Positions 31,991-41,392 of a stretch of 64,000 bases of DNA are shown piece after piece. The notes beneath the pieces were generated by a model, which saw nothing but the letters and a program-made list of their open reading frames with translations, was not told where the DNA came from and searched no databases. Positions within the stretch are counted from its first letter, which is position 1; every line of letters begins with the position of its first letter. The stretch comes from Pseudomonadota bacterium (lineage in GTDB: Bacteria > Bdellovibrionota > Bacteriovoracia > Bacteriovoracales > Bacteriovoracaceae): the NCBI GenBank assembly GCA_027487685.1, contig JAIYDC010000011.1, forward strand, positions 1-64,000, written 5' to 3'. A program made the translations under genes and the position numbers.

Positions 31991-34069
31991 TTACCAAGTT
32001 CGTCCCCAGACTGGGAACCCTCGGTTGGGTTGTGGCTGATTCCAATATACATAAGGCGGTACTTGTTGGTTTTGTATTGGCATCTGCTGCTGTCCCATAC
32101 CCCAGTTAAAGGCATAGGCGTCTTGACCTAAATTAGGCTGTTGCTGATTTTGCATGAACTGAGGCGGCTGGCCGGCGAATATGTTATTGTTCTGAAAAGG
32201 GACCACGGGCATTTGTGCTTGCTGAGGCATGAATCCAGCTGACTGAGGAAAGACAAACCGGTTCTGGCCCTGATCTTGTGCCTGAGGTAGTGGCGCTGCT
32301 GCGACCTGAGGTCTTGATGGCGCAGCAGTTGTGTCTTGAGCTGGTGCCGATCTTCTCGGTTCCTCTGATGGAACTTCCTCGCCATTTTGCTGGGCCACGT
32401 GGCGACGGCCCTGGGCCTCAAGTTCACCGTACTCGCGAGCTTTGGCATCGTATTCTCTAGCACGTTCCTCATCGACATTGTTGTAGTGAGTGAGAAGTGC
32501 CTGCAGCTCTTGGAGACGTTCCATTGTTTCCTGCACACAGCGCTGGGCATTTCTAAAGTAGCGGAAGCAGTAACCGTTCGGCTGTTGAGCACGAGCAGCT
32601 TCCTGCTCCATTTCCGCTCTGAAATTTTGGTTCCTAACCTGAATGTTATTTCTCATACGCCGGGCCAGCGCCTCGTTTTCAGCTGCCCTACCTGAGCTCT
32701 GACCAGTACGGTATTCGTAGCGTTCCTTCTCCGTCACAAGGGCGCGGGCGAAGGCCTGGCGACCCGCTACGATTCTTTGGGAAGCAACACCAGGAGTAAT
32801 AACCACATTATCTTGACGCGCGCCAAGACGCTGGTGGTTTTCCAAGCTTAGCTTAAGGCTATTAATGCGTTCTGCTTCATCGAAGCGACCGTCACGAATG
32901 AGTCGCGTGATATGAGAAGACATAAAATATGGTCGCCGGTTCAGAGCAGAAATCTCAGCGAGGGCCGCTACGAGCTCGTCTTGTTTGGCCTTCTTTGCAT
33001 CTCCCTCGAGCTCAATCATTTCCTCGTAGAGGGCACGGGCACGATCAATTTTTGGTTGAACGACATACCGGTCGAAGTCAGCAACAACTCTCATGTCTTC
33101 TTCGTTAAAGCGACCTGCTTCAATATTCGTTGCAGCTTTCTTCGCCGCTTCCAAAATGAGACGGTCTCGGACCTGACCAAGCTCACCCGCATAGCCTTCG
33201 TACCTTTCGATAAAGTCAGCAAGCCGGGCGTATTCCTCAGGTCGACAATCACGAAGCCTTGCCGCCTCTGCGTCCAAGCGCTGTCGTTCAGCATCATCTG
33301 CCGAGACAAGGTTCCTAAGGGTCGGATGGGCAGCCTCATAATGATCACACCCATCAATGTGCTCGAAGCTCCCATGCCTGGCCCGCAACAATGGGGATGC
33401 CGGACCATGGGAAAGGAAATAAAGCTTTCCGGAAGCGTCTACGCCATCAAAACGTTCGTTCACTGGGGTAGTATAAATTGCACCTGGGACGACTCGGCCA
33501 TTCACTACAACGCCTGACCTCTGAAGACATTCTTCAAATCCCTTCATGGTTGGCTTCAAGACCATAGACTGATGTTCTTTGAATTCTCCGTTTTCGACTT
33601 TCGCAACTCGATACGAACAGCCCTCAGAGGTACAGTTCTCCCCATGCTTTATCCTGACTTCGATAGCGTAGGCCCTCTGACCTTGAATTTCAGGTTTCTT
33701 CAGCGTCCACTCGAGCATCGAAGAGCAGTTACCAATCATCTCTGGCGCTGAAACCGTTAAGCGACCTGAACGACCGTCGTGCATGATCCGAAGCTGAGGT
33801 TCACGTTCCTGGAGAAGAGAGGTGACAAAATTCAGAGGTAGGGAGGACTGATCATTTTCCTCGCACCTAGCGGCACCTGAAGAGCGGGAGACCTGTGATG
33901 CCGTCACCTCTGGTGCAGTCGTCGTTCGCACAGTCTGCCCCGGGGTCCCATTGGGTCTGGTTGCATTTGCTGGCAATGCCCCTTGGTGTTGAGTCAAAGA
34001 ACTCAATATACTTTGTGCGTGCGCATGAACGGCAATTAAAGATATTAGAAGGAAAGGGATCTTTTTCAT
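31991..34069 (-). CDS. Large secreted coiled-coil protein
   Basis: I do not recognise a family. From ATG 34069 (GAGGA upstream; the track start is 9 codons earlier) the 692-residue protein has a signal peptide MKKIPFLLISLIAVHAHA. Residues about 70-230 form a Cys-containing globular domain (four to six cysteines, e.g. ENCTSEGCSYRV, FEECLQRSG). Residues about 250-550 are charged and helical, likely coiled coil. The last 130 residues are low-complexity, rich in Gln, Pro, Asn and Phe. A periplasmic or surface structural role is plausible. Confidence 0.55.
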   Translation of the reverse strand: MKKIPFLLISLIAVHAHAQSILSSLTQHQGALPANATRPNGTPGQTVRTTTAPEVTASQVSRSSGAARCEENDQSSLPLNFVTSLLQEREPQLRIMHDGRSGRLTVSAPEMIGNCSSMLEWTLKKPEIQGQRAYAIEVRIKHGENCTSEGCSYRVAKVENGEFKEHQSMVLKPTMKGFEECLQRSGVVVNGRVVPGAIYTTPVNERFDGVDASGKLYFLSHGPASPLLRARHGSFEHIDGCDHYEAAHPTLRNLVSADDAERQRLDAEAARLRDCRPEEYARLADFIERYEGYAGELGQVRDRLILEAAKKAATNIEAGRFNEEDMRVVADFDRYVVQPKIDRARALYEEMIELEGDAKKAKQDELVAALAEISALNRRPYFMSSHITRLIRDGRFDEAERINSLKLSLENHQRLGARQDNVVITPGVASQRIVAGRQAFARALVTEKERYEYRTGQSSGRAAENEALARRMRNNIQVRNQNFRAEMEQEAARAQQPNGYCFRYFRNAQRCVQETMERLQELQALLTHYNNVDEERAREYDAKAREYGELEAQGRRHVAQQNGEEVPSEEPRRSAPAQDTTAAPSRPQVAAAPLPQAQDQGQNRFVFPQSAGFMPQQAQMPVVPFQNNNIFAGQPPQFMQNQQQPNLGQDAYAFNWGMGQQQMPIQNQQVPPYVYWNQPQPNRGFPVWGRTW

Positions 34070-34132
34070 ATCATCCTCAAAGTTGAGTCTTCTCACCCTC
34101 TTTTCGGATGAGATCTCTTGAAACTTAAGAGG

Positions 34133-36127
34133 TTAGATAAGGGAGTAGGGGTCTATATCGATTTTGTAAGAAACCGAGCTCATGGACTTGTAATTTAACT
34201 CAAATGATTTCAGAAGGTTGTGAAGTTGAGCCAAGTCACCGGACTTAAGAAGTATAGACCAAGTAAACTGGTTAGACTTCTTCTCAATATGTGCAGGTCG
34301 GGGTCCAAGGATTGTCACTTCATTGAAGTGTTTTCCTACGAGGTCGCGCAATATGGGGGCAACATGATCATTCACGTGGCCGATGAGACGGTCCTGAAAG
34401 CGTGAAGAGAAGTGGATCATGGCGAGTCGTTTAAACGGGGGGCAATCACAAAGTTTCCGGATCTCGAGCTCTTCCTCATAAAATCGATGAAAGTCATGGG
34501 CCTTAACGATTTGGAAAAGGGTGTTATCCGGATTTAACGTCTGGATGAGAACACGACCGTCCTGAGAATAGCGCCCGGCCCTGCCTGCAACTTGGGTAAG
34601 AGTCTGGTAAACCCTCTCCGAAGATCGGAAATCAGGAAAATTTAATTGGTTATCAATTCCCAGGATAAGCACCAACTTAACCTTCTCGAAATTGTGGCCC
34701 TTTGAGAGCATTTGGGTCCCTACCATTAGATCAATCCTTCCTGCATGGAAGTCACCCAGCCGCTCCTCGAGTTGCTTAAAAGTTTTAATCTCGTCCCGAT
34801 CAAAGCGCTCAATCTTTTTATCAGGAAAATGGCTGCGAAGAATCTCCTCCACCTTTTCAGTGCCAAAGCCTTTTTGGGACAAGGTGAGGCAACCACATTC
34901 CGGGCATTGAGTATTGAGCGGTTCCTTATAATCACAATGATGACATGCGAGTTGATTCTTGCGCTTATAGTACCTAAGAGAAATGGAACAATTGGGACAA
35001 TTAAACTGATGCCCACATCCGCGGCATTGAAGGTAGCTGGCAAAACCAAGTCGGTTAACGAAAACTAAGACCTGCTCCCCTTTCACGAGGGCAGAACGAA
35101 TCGCCTCAACTGACGCAGGAACTAAAGGCCATATCTCCTCTGCGGCACCGGACTTATCCCGTGCATCCACGAGGGTAATCTCAGGCAAAGTTGCTTGCCC
35201 GGCCCGATCCCGCATCTCAAACAGACCATGACCGCCACGGTGAAAGTTATAATAGGACTCAAGGCTTGGCGTTGCAGAGCCCATGACGATCGGTATGTTT
35301 AGAAGCTGGGCTTTTTTGGCGGCTACGTCTCGAGCGTTATAGGGACAACGATCGTCCTGTTTAAATGAAGTGTCGTGCTCTTCATCGATCACGATAAGAC
35401 CAAGGTTTGCCACAGGAATAAAGATCGAACTACGAACTCCAAGGATTAGCGCTCCCCGCTCCATTCCGCGTGCTGCAAGCCAAATCTGATACTTTTGTGA
35501 ATCCGAGAGCTCTGAATGATAAGTAAGAATGGGGGCAGAAAGGTAGCGGGCAAAGGTTGCAACGAACTGCGGAGTCAGGTTGATCTCTGGAAGGAGAAAG
35601 AGAACACTCTTCCCACTGTCGATCGTTGCCTTTATCAGGTCCAGGTAAACCACTGTCTTGCCGCTTCCGGTAACCCCATGAATCAAATGTCTTTGAAATC
35701 CACTGAGGCCATCCCGGATAGAGTCAATGATAGAGCGCTGAGCAAGATTCGGTGAGAATTCAAGCGGCCTTCCTTCCCCTTGTGTCTGCTCAAGGCCTCG
35801 AGGACGCTTGAGATGATGGGGAAGACAGTCGAAAATAAGTTGACCCAAAGGATAGTGATAGTAGACGGACATCCACTCAAAGAGCTCAAGCTCGCGCTTA
35901 TCGAGACACCAATCCGGTACCCGAGATGTTATTGCCTTTATTTTTTCCACCGGAGTCTCAGTGAACTCTCGTGACGCCGAAGCATCGGGCTCAATCACAC
36001 AACCGAGCGCCGTTCTACGACCAAGAGGAACTTCTACTACCTCCCCGCGCGAAAGAGCACCATCATAAAAGTAAAGGAGACCCTGGTTCTTTAAAGGGTA
36101 GTTAACAGCTATGCGGGCAACATTCAT
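34133..36127 (-). CDS. priA: Primosomal protein N' (replication restart helicase)
   Basis: PriA reloads the replisome at stalled forks. The 664-residue protein has the N-terminal 3'-end-binding domain, Walker A GVTGSGKT, DEEH box (IDEEHDTSFKQ), the zinc-binding insertion with CRGCGHQFNCPNCS and CHHCDYKEPLNTQCPECG, and helicase motifs VGTQMLSKGHNF and QVAGRAGR. It is somewhat shorter than E. coli PriA (732). Its ATG overlaps the upstream stop (TGATG). Confidence 0.95.
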   Translation of the reverse strand: MNVARIAVNYPLKNQGLLYFYDGALSRGEVVEVPLGRRTALGCVIEPDASASREFTETPVEKIKAITSRVPDWCLDKRELELFEWMSVYYHYPLGQLIFDCLPHHLKRPRGLEQTQGEGRPLEFSPNLAQRSIIDSIRDGLSGFQRHLIHGVTGSGKTVVYLDLIKATIDSGKSVLFLLPEINLTPQFVATFARYLSAPILTYHSELSDSQKYQIWLAARGMERGALILGVRSSIFIPVANLGLIVIDEEHDTSFKQDDRCPYNARDVAAKKAQLLNIPIVMGSATPSLESYYNFHRGGHGLFEMRDRAGQATLPEITLVDARDKSGAAEEIWPLVPASVEAIRSALVKGEQVLVFVNRLGFASYLQCRGCGHQFNCPNCSISLRYYKRKNQLACHHCDYKEPLNTQCPECGCLTLSQKGFGTEKVEEILRSHFPDKKIERFDRDEIKTFKQLEERLGDFHAGRIDLMVGTQMLSKGHNFEKVKLVLILGIDNQLNFPDFRSSERVYQTLTQVAGRAGRYSQDGRVLIQTLNPDNTLFQIVKAHDFHRFYEEELEIRKLCDCPPFKRLAMIHFSSRFQDRLIGHVNDHVAPILRDLVGKHFNEVTILGPRPAHIEKKSNQFTWSILLKSGDLAQLHNLLKSFELNYKSMSSVSYKIDIDPYSLI

Positions 36128-37113
36128 CAGAGCAGGAACTCAGGTCTCGCCTCATGAGACTCTTTACCTTTTAAGAGCAAGTCCCAGTTTCTAAGACGCT
36201 TCACGAGGTCCTCTTCTCGCTCAAGATAATGTCGAACAGCGGTTACCTCGACCTGGTACTGGTCACCATTATATGCTTTGATCAAAAGAAAACGCGGAAA
36301 AGAATGACTACCATTGGCGAGCCAATAGTCTTTGCAAATGATTTCAAAATCTCCCGTTCCGCTTGTGTACCGGAGCTTTTGGACGTCGCGTTCTTTGAAC
36401 GAAACAAGGGCCTCAAAGCTCCCCGCAATTACCCGCCATGAAATCTGGTTATCGTCCTTAGTGAGGCCAACCTGCCGGGTGTCTGTATACATAGATGCGG
36501 CCATCAAGGCCTGGGCCCTATCCCTAGCAGCGGAGTCCGAGGGTTGTAACGGGTTGATTGCAGTCTTTCTTGCGTTACGATCGCGGGCAACCGTTAGCAG
36601 GTAGCGTTTATAATCCGCCAAGAATTCAATCTTCTCTCGATTAATTAGTTCGCTGTTCAGCCGCAGGGGTACTCCCAGCGACTTTAAATAGTTCACCAAA
36701 TGAGAACCGTTATTATAGGTCATCGAATGAAGAAGGGCGAAGAAGATCCCGCGCTCAGCGGCTTCCGGAGTAGGCTTGATAGTATAGGAGGTAAAATTCG
36801 GATAATAGGTTTTATGTAACAGTGAACTCTCGGAAAATGACGAGTTACCGTAACGAGTCTGGGCAACCTTGAGTCCATCAGTACTTTTAGTTAAAAAAAT
36901 CTTGTAGTAGTCTTCGGCGTTCTCCGCTACAGATGTTGCAGTTCCGCCTTCAGCATTATCTGCAGGTCGAAGCCTCTTTACGACCAAGCTCAGAGATACA
37001 CCATTGACAGTGACATCAGGATTCGCCCCATGCCGGAAGAGGGACTCAACAGTTGGAACGTAGCCAAAAGCGGAGCTTGAGAGAAAAATTAAACAAAGGA
37101 GTGCCCTGATCAT
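36127..37113 (-). CDS. Exported protein of unknown function
   Basis: The 328-residue protein has a clear signal peptide (MIRALLCLIFLSSSAFG) and no further membrane segments. The mature part mixes helices and strands (SLSLVVKRL, FEIICKDYWLANGSHSFPRFLLIKAYNGDQYQVEVTAV); I recognise no domain. It overlaps galU upstream by ATGA and priA downstream by one base, so translation of all three is coupled although they share no obvious pathway. Confidence 0.55.
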   Translation of the reverse strand: MIRALLCLIFLSSSAFGYVPTVESLFRHGANPDVTVNGVSLSLVVKRLRPADNAEGGTATSVAENAEDYYKIFLTKSTDGLKVAQTRYGNSSFSESSLLHKTYYPNFTSYTIKPTPEAAERGIFFALLHSMTYNNGSHLVNYLKSLGVPLRLNSELINREKIEFLADYKRYLLTVARDRNARKTAINPLQPSDSAARDRAQALMAASMYTDTRQVGLTKDDNQISWRVIAGSFEALVSFKERDVQKLRYTSGTGDFEIICKDYWLANGSHSFPRFLLIKAYNGDQYQVEVTAVRHYLEREEDLVKRLRNWDLLLKGKESHEARPEFLL

Positions 37114-37994
37114 AGCGAAAGTCCATTTTTCTGAAGTCGGGTTTTAATCGTTGCTAGAAACTTATCACGAATTTCTGGATCCTTCAGGGCAAAATCGACA
37201 GTCGCCTCGAGGTAACCAAGAACATTACCCGTGTCAAACCGCTCGCCTTCGAAGCGGTAAGCGAAAACATCTCGTTGCTGGCACAAAATATTAATCGCAT
37301 CGGTCAGTTGGTACTCATTCCCTGCACCTTTAGGAATCGTTCTGAGAATTGAGAAAATCTCAGGTGGCAGTATATAGCGGCCAGGTGTCGCAAGGTTCGT
37401 CGGCGCATCCTGGGGCCTTGGCTTTTCAACCATACCAGTCATTTTAAGCGTCTTCTCATCAATAATATCACCCTTCACTATCCCGTACTTATCTGTTTCT
37501 GAAGCGGAAACTTCCATGACTCCAATAACTGCGGCGCCAGATCGAGCCTCCGAAACCTCTATGAGCTGCTGGATGGCCGGCTTTGGGTTTCGGACAATAT
37601 CGTCTCCGAGGAGAATCGCGAAAGGTTCATCCCCTATAACATCCTTGGCGCAAAGGACTGCGTGACCAAGGCCTAGTTGTTCTTTTTGACGGACGCTTGT
37701 GACCTCTACCATCGTCCCAATTCGTCTCACCAGCTCGAGCTCCTTGCTCTTTTTATTGCGCTCAAGGAAATGTTCAAGCTCAAGGTTTCGATCAAAGTAA
37801 TCTTCCACTGAAAATTTCCCCGCCGCAGTAACGAAAACGATCTGCTCTATCCCCGCATTCACCGCCTCCTCGACGATGTAGTGGATCATAGGAACATTAA
37901 TGATAGGGATGATTTCCTTTGCGATCTCTTTTGTCGCTGGCAAAAACCGAGTTCCTTTACCTGCGATAGGGACGATGGCCTTTCGGATTTTCAT
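37110..37994 (-). CDS. galU: UTP-glucose-1-phosphate uridylyltransferase
   Basis: GalU makes UDP-glucose for LPS, capsule and glycolipid sugars. The 294-residue protein has IVPIAGKGTRFLPATKEIAKEIIPI (nucleotide loop; the family more often has AGLGTR and PKEMLP), QLGLGHAVLCAKDVIGDEPFAILLGDDIV and MVEKP near 200. AAGGAC precedes the ATG. It is divergent from the FadL-like outer-membrane gene across a 44-bp gap that holds a dyad. Confidence 0.92.
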   Translation of the reverse strand: MKIRKAIVPIAGKGTRFLPATKEIAKEIIPIINVPMIHYIVEEAVNAGIEQIVFVTAAGKFSVEDYFDRNLELEHFLERNKKSKELELVRRIGTMVEVTSVRQKEQLGLGHAVLCAKDVIGDEPFAILLGDDIVRNPKPAIQQLIEVSEARSGAAVIGVMEVSASETDKYGIVKGDIIDEKTLKMTGMVEKPRPQDAPTNLATPGRYILPPEIFSILRTIPKGAGNEYQLTDAINILCQQRDVFAYRFEGERFDTGNVLGYLEATVDFALKDPEIRDKFLATIKTRLQKNGLSL

Positions 37995-38002
37995 AAATGT
38001 CC

Positions 38003-38031
38003 TTGTTTTAGAGAGATTAATTCTCTACATT
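38003..38031 (+). promoter_or_regulatory. Leaderless promoter with embedded dyad
   Basis: TTGTTT (38003-38008), 17-bp spacer, TACATT (38026-38031); the ATG at 38039 is 7 nt beyond the -10 and lacks a ribosome site. The spacer contains TAGAGA-N7-TCTCTA (38009-38027), a candidate operator that could affect both this gene and galU. Confidence 0.45.
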
Positions 38032-38038
38032 TTTTCTT

Positions 38039-38935
38039 ATGAAGAAAATACTTATCATAGCGATTCTGGTACTTGTGGGCCAGCAGTCCTGGGCCCAAGT
38101 GCGGGAATTCCAAACGACGCGCCTAATGTCGACCGCAGGAACAGGAGTGGCGAGCATCCTTTCTACCGAAGCTGCCATTTTAAATCCAGCAGCGTCTACG
38201 TTCGTAGAGGGATCGAGTTTTTCTTATCAATCTTACCGCACTTCGCTCCAGCAGGAGAGCGATGTTCGCGAGACCTGGCCAAATCAATTTCCGCGAAGCA
38301 ACCGCTCCCAGGGAAGCTTCATGTCTGATAACTCTGGTCCGGTAAAGGGCGGTGCGGCGTTCATCACCCAGGATGAGAATAACTTTGAGCGCCAACGTCT
38401 CGTTTTGCACGGCTCTGCTCCTATGGGGGGCGCAACGTCCATGGGAGTTAGATACAGCTATATTCAGGACAAGAGGCCAGTCCAATTTCGTAATCGTCAT
38501 CAAATTCATCACCAAGCGGCACTTGGTCTTACGCATATTGTAGACGAGGATACTGTCCTTGGCTTGGTAATCATAGACCCTACGCGAGCGACACGAGGCG
38601 AGGAGCGAGCGATTGCGGGTTTCCAGTACACGCTTGCTGACAGGTTTACTTTACTCGGTGATGTGGGAATCCGTTATACCCGACGAGCGTCAGAAGATTA
38701 CCTTTGGAGCGGAGGAGTTCAAATGAATGTCTTCAGTGACTTTTTTCTTAAAGTCGGCCAATCCTTCGACAACATCTCAAAATTAAAAGGCACTGGCTGG
38801 GGCGTTAGCTGGATCGGTCCGCGGCTTGGCGTCGAATTTGCTCAACGCACCTCCGAACAGTTTGACTCAGGATACTACGTCTATAAAGACGAAAGAATAG
38901 TCGACACTTCTTTGTCAGCAGTCATTAAATTCTAA
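38039..38935 (+). CDS. FadL/OMPP1-like outer-membrane protein
   Basis: The 298-residue protein has a signal peptide (about 1-19, SWA-Q). The mature N-terminus TTRLMSTAGTGVASILSTEAAILNPAAS resembles the GTG/NPA motif at the start of FadL-like barrels, which carry hydrophobic substrates. Barrel strands follow and the last one ends SAVIKF with terminal Phe. It is shorter than FadL (about 420), so a smaller relative is likely. Confidence 0.65.
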   Translation: MKKILIIAILVLVGQQSWAQVREFQTTRLMSTAGTGVASILSTEAAILNPAASTFVEGSSFSYQSYRTSLQQESDVRETWPNQFPRSNRSQGSFMSDNSGPVKGGAAFITQDENNFERQRLVLHGSAPMGGATSMGVRYSYIQDKRPVQFRNRHQIHHQAALGLTHIVDEDTVLGLVIIDPTRATRGEERAIAGFQYTLADRFTLLGDVGIRYTRRASEDYLWSGGVQMNVFSDFFLKVGQSFDNISKLKGTGWGVSWIGPRLGVEFAQRTSEQFDSGYYVYKDERIVDTSLSAVIKF

Positions 38936-38966
38936 GCTCCTGATAGTTTAATTCCGATAACTTGTT

Positions 38967-39683
38967 ATGGGAAAAAAAACCGGAAGAGAGGCCCGCGAAG
39001 AACGCGAGCAGATTCTCAAACTCAAACATAAATATGAGAACCGGATTACGATTGCCAAGTTCGGGAAAGAATCCCTAGATTTAAGGGACTATGCTAATGC
39101 GCTTGCCAAGTTTATTGAGTACCTCCAGATAATGTCCGAAATCAAAAAAACACAGGACTTCTACCACCTGAAGCCGAGTCACTTCAACTCCAAGACCGAG
39201 ATCACGGAAATGCTGATGATCAGCCATATCTTCTTTGAGATGGCGAGGATCTATGATGCGATTCCGAAATTCTCAGGAGACTGCCAAAAGTGTTTGGACC
39301 AGTTCGTTATATTTTCCGCCAACCAGCCTTATCAGGTTGTGAATTCGGAAATGGTCCGGAAATACTTGAAGAAATCGGCTTTTAAAAACCCTGAAGTTTT
39401 TCGACACTCTCACGGACAAATCTATGTTCAATCTAAGAAATGCTTTGTTGTGACTTTCTGCTACGGGACAGATCACCCTATCACTCAGGACTACCGCGCC
39501 TTAAAAGACATCCTTCTTGATTCAAACCCGGGTCAGGAAATGGTCCGTCTCTATTATCTTTACTCGTCAGAAGCGGTCTTGCGCTGGGAACATTCAGCAA
39601 TAATGAGACTAGTGACTCGCTTCTTGATTCGACCCATTTTACTTTTCGTGGCAAAAGTCATTCTTCCGTTTATACTTAGATGA
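38967..39683 (+). CDS. CFI-box C-terminal domain protein
   Basis: The C-terminal ~80 residues match the CFI-box domain: KKCFVVTFCYGTDHPITQDYRALKDILLDSNPGQEMVRLYYLYSSEAVLRWEHSAIMRLVTRFLIRPIL, where the usual motif is CFIATAxYG and C159 is the conserved cysteine. The N-terminal part is helical and soluble with a basic start and a second Cys pair (C106/C109). The protein ends in hydrophobic helices. It overlaps the LptF/G-like gene by 4 bp. CFI-box function is not established; membrane association is inferred. Confidence 0.68.
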   Translation: MGKKTGREAREEREQILKLKHKYENRITIAKFGKESLDLRDYANALAKFIEYLQIMSEIKKTQDFYHLKPSHFNSKTEITEMLMISHIFFEMARIYDAIPKFSGDCQKCLDQFVIFSANQPYQVVNSEMVRKYLKKSAFKNPEVFRHSHGQIYVQSKKCFVVTFCYGTDHPITQDYRALKDILLDSNPGQEMVRLYYLYSSEAVLRWEHSAIMRLVTRFLIRPILLFVAKVILPFILR

Positions 39684-40777
39684 TGCTGCTACTCTCTAAG
39701 ATCATTGTTAAGGAATGGTTCAAAAGCCTCCTCGGCGCTATAACTGTGCTTTTTCTACTTATCACCACAGCTGACCTCATCAATGGCTTTCTTCAGGGAA
39801 AGGAGGCAGAGAGAGTTTTACTTGAGTACGCACTCAAAATGCCTGACCTCATGGGTAAAATGTTTCCCATTTGCTGCCTTGTGGCCTCGCTCTTTTCCTT
39901 GAACAAGCTCAAAGGGCACTCCGAGCTAATCTCCATCCTCGCAGCTGGTTATTCTTACGCTAAGATCTACTCCCTGATCGCAGCTTGTGCTCTTTCAGTC
40001 GTTGCGTTACAGTTCGCGAACCTCGGTTTCGCGGAACCCTTTGCCAACAAGATTAAGCGTCAAGAAATCCAGAAAAGTCGTAAGTCTGAGGGAAAGTACC
40101 TCACCCGGAGTTCACTCGAAGGCGGGCGTTTCTGGTATAAAACCAAAGACTACTTCGCCTCGTTTGCTTATTTCGATCGAAAGACTAATTCCTTGCGCGA
40201 CCTCGAAGTTTACTTTTTTTCTGCTGATTACAGTAGCGAGAAGATTCTGAGGGCCGAGCGTGCGACTTTTTCCCAGAAGGGACTTTGGACACTTATGAAT
40301 GTGGCCGAACTCACTTCCCTGGATAAGTCGACTTTCCCCATCCAGGCCAGTGCCCAGGTCCGCATGCTTCGGTTGAACGAAGAGCCCGAAGACTTTGGGG
40401 AATTTGAGGCGGACCTCACGACTCTCAATTTTTTTAAACTCAGGCAGTTCGTGCTTAGGTTGTCAAAGACCGGCATCAATCTCGCCGAATATGAGATTCT
40501 TCTCTTGAATAAACTATTTTTGAGTCTTATCTGTCTGGTTTTTGCACTGGTGCCTGTCTCAACGGTCTTCAATCCCAATCGCCGTTCGGATTCCTTCGGC
40601 AAAAATGTCATTCTAACCTTATTGGTTACCATCTCTTTCTGGATCTTCTATAGCTCTGCTTTGGCATTGGGGAATTCAGGCTCCTTAAATCCATGGGTTG
40701 CCACCGGGATCGTTCCCATAAGTTTTCTCTATTACGTAATCTGGACATTCTGGAAAAACCGAAAGCTCGGTGCATAA
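39680..40777 (+). CDS. LptF/LptG family LPS export permease
   Basis: The 365-residue protein has the YjgP/YjgQ architecture: helices at about 12-35, 55-80 and 95-120, a periplasmic beta-jellyroll-like domain (about 130-250), then three C-terminal helices (about 275-360). Together with LptB2 the pair lifts LPS out of the inner membrane. KLKGHSELISILAAGYSYAKI is the coupling-helix region that contacts LptB. Only one of the pair is here; whether it is F or G is not resolved. Confidence 0.85.
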   Translation: MMLLLSKIIVKEWFKSLLGAITVLFLLITTADLINGFLQGKEAERVLLEYALKMPDLMGKMFPICCLVASLFSLNKLKGHSELISILAAGYSYAKIYSLIAACALSVVALQFANLGFAEPFANKIKRQEIQKSRKSEGKYLTRSSLEGGRFWYKTKDYFASFAYFDRKTNSLRDLEVYFFSADYSSEKILRAERATFSQKGLWTLMNVAELTSLDKSTFPIQASAQVRMLRLNEEPEDFGEFEADLTTLNFFKLRQFVLRLSKTGINLAEYEILLLNKLFLSLICLVFALVPVSTVFNPNRRSDSFGKNVILTLLVTISFWIFYSSALALGNSGSLNPWVATGIVPISFLYYVIWTFWKNRKLGA

Positions 40778-40804
40778 TCTGGTCTCGTCGCTTCAACTTC
40801 CTTA

Positions 40805-40813
40805 TGCTATAAA
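40805..40813 (+). promoter_or_regulatory. Extended -10 promoter for def, leaderless candidate
   Basis: TGCTATAAA fits TGnTATAAT. The def ATG is 6 nt downstream, at the expected transcription start, and no ribosome site precedes it. No good -35 is present. Confidence 0.5.
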
Positions 40814-40819
40814 AGCCAC

Positions 40820-41392
40820 ATGAAAGTTGAAAACTACAGGCTCGAAGGGAAGAAGCTCCCAATCTTTACCTATCCGGATCAGGTTCTTTCGGCAATGGCA
40901 GCACCTGTGACCGAGTTCAACACTGATCTTGAGAAACTTGTGAAGGACATGCTCTTTACGATGTACCATGCACCAGGCATTGGTCTCGCAGCGCCCCAGG
41001 TAGGGGTCAGCCAACGCATTTTTGTGCTAGACGTCGATTATGACCGTGAGGTCGTGACGAACTCAGAGGGCCTAGATGAAGTACGGATGTCGAACTTTAA
41101 TCCTATGATCCTCATTAATCCTATCATCAGCGGGACTTCGGGAGCTACGACCTTCGAAGAGGGATGCCTTTCTGTTCCAGGGGTCTACGAAGAAGTTAAA
41201 CGGTACAAAAGTATACATGTTAAATACCGAGACCTTAAGGGCGCCGAGCTTGAGTTGAATGCAGATGATCTTTTGTCCATCTGCATTCAGCATGAGAACG
41301 ATCACCTTGATGGTATTGTCTTCATTGAGCGTTTAAGTAATCTTAAAAAAAATTTCTATAAGAAAAAAATGCAGAAAGAGAAAGGTCGATGA
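40820..41392 (+). CDS. def: Peptide deformylase
   Basis: Def removes the formyl group from new proteins. The 190-residue metalloenzyme has all three motifs: GIGLAAPQVG, EEGCLSVPG (Cys ligand) and QHENDHLDG (HExxH ligands, reading HENDH). An insertion between motifs 1 and 2 (EVVTNSEGLDEVRMSNF) is seen in some branches. It overlaps fmt by ATGA, the usual def-fmt pair. Confidence 0.96.
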   Translation: MKVENYRLEGKKLPIFTYPDQVLSAMAAPVTEFNTDLEKLVKDMLFTMYHAPGIGLAAPQVGVSQRIFVLDVDYDREVVTNSEGLDEVRMSNFNPMILINPIISGTSGATTFEEGCLSVPGVYEEVKRYKSIHVKYRDLKGAELELNADDLLSICIQHENDHLDGIVFIERLSNLKKNFYKKKMQKEKGR

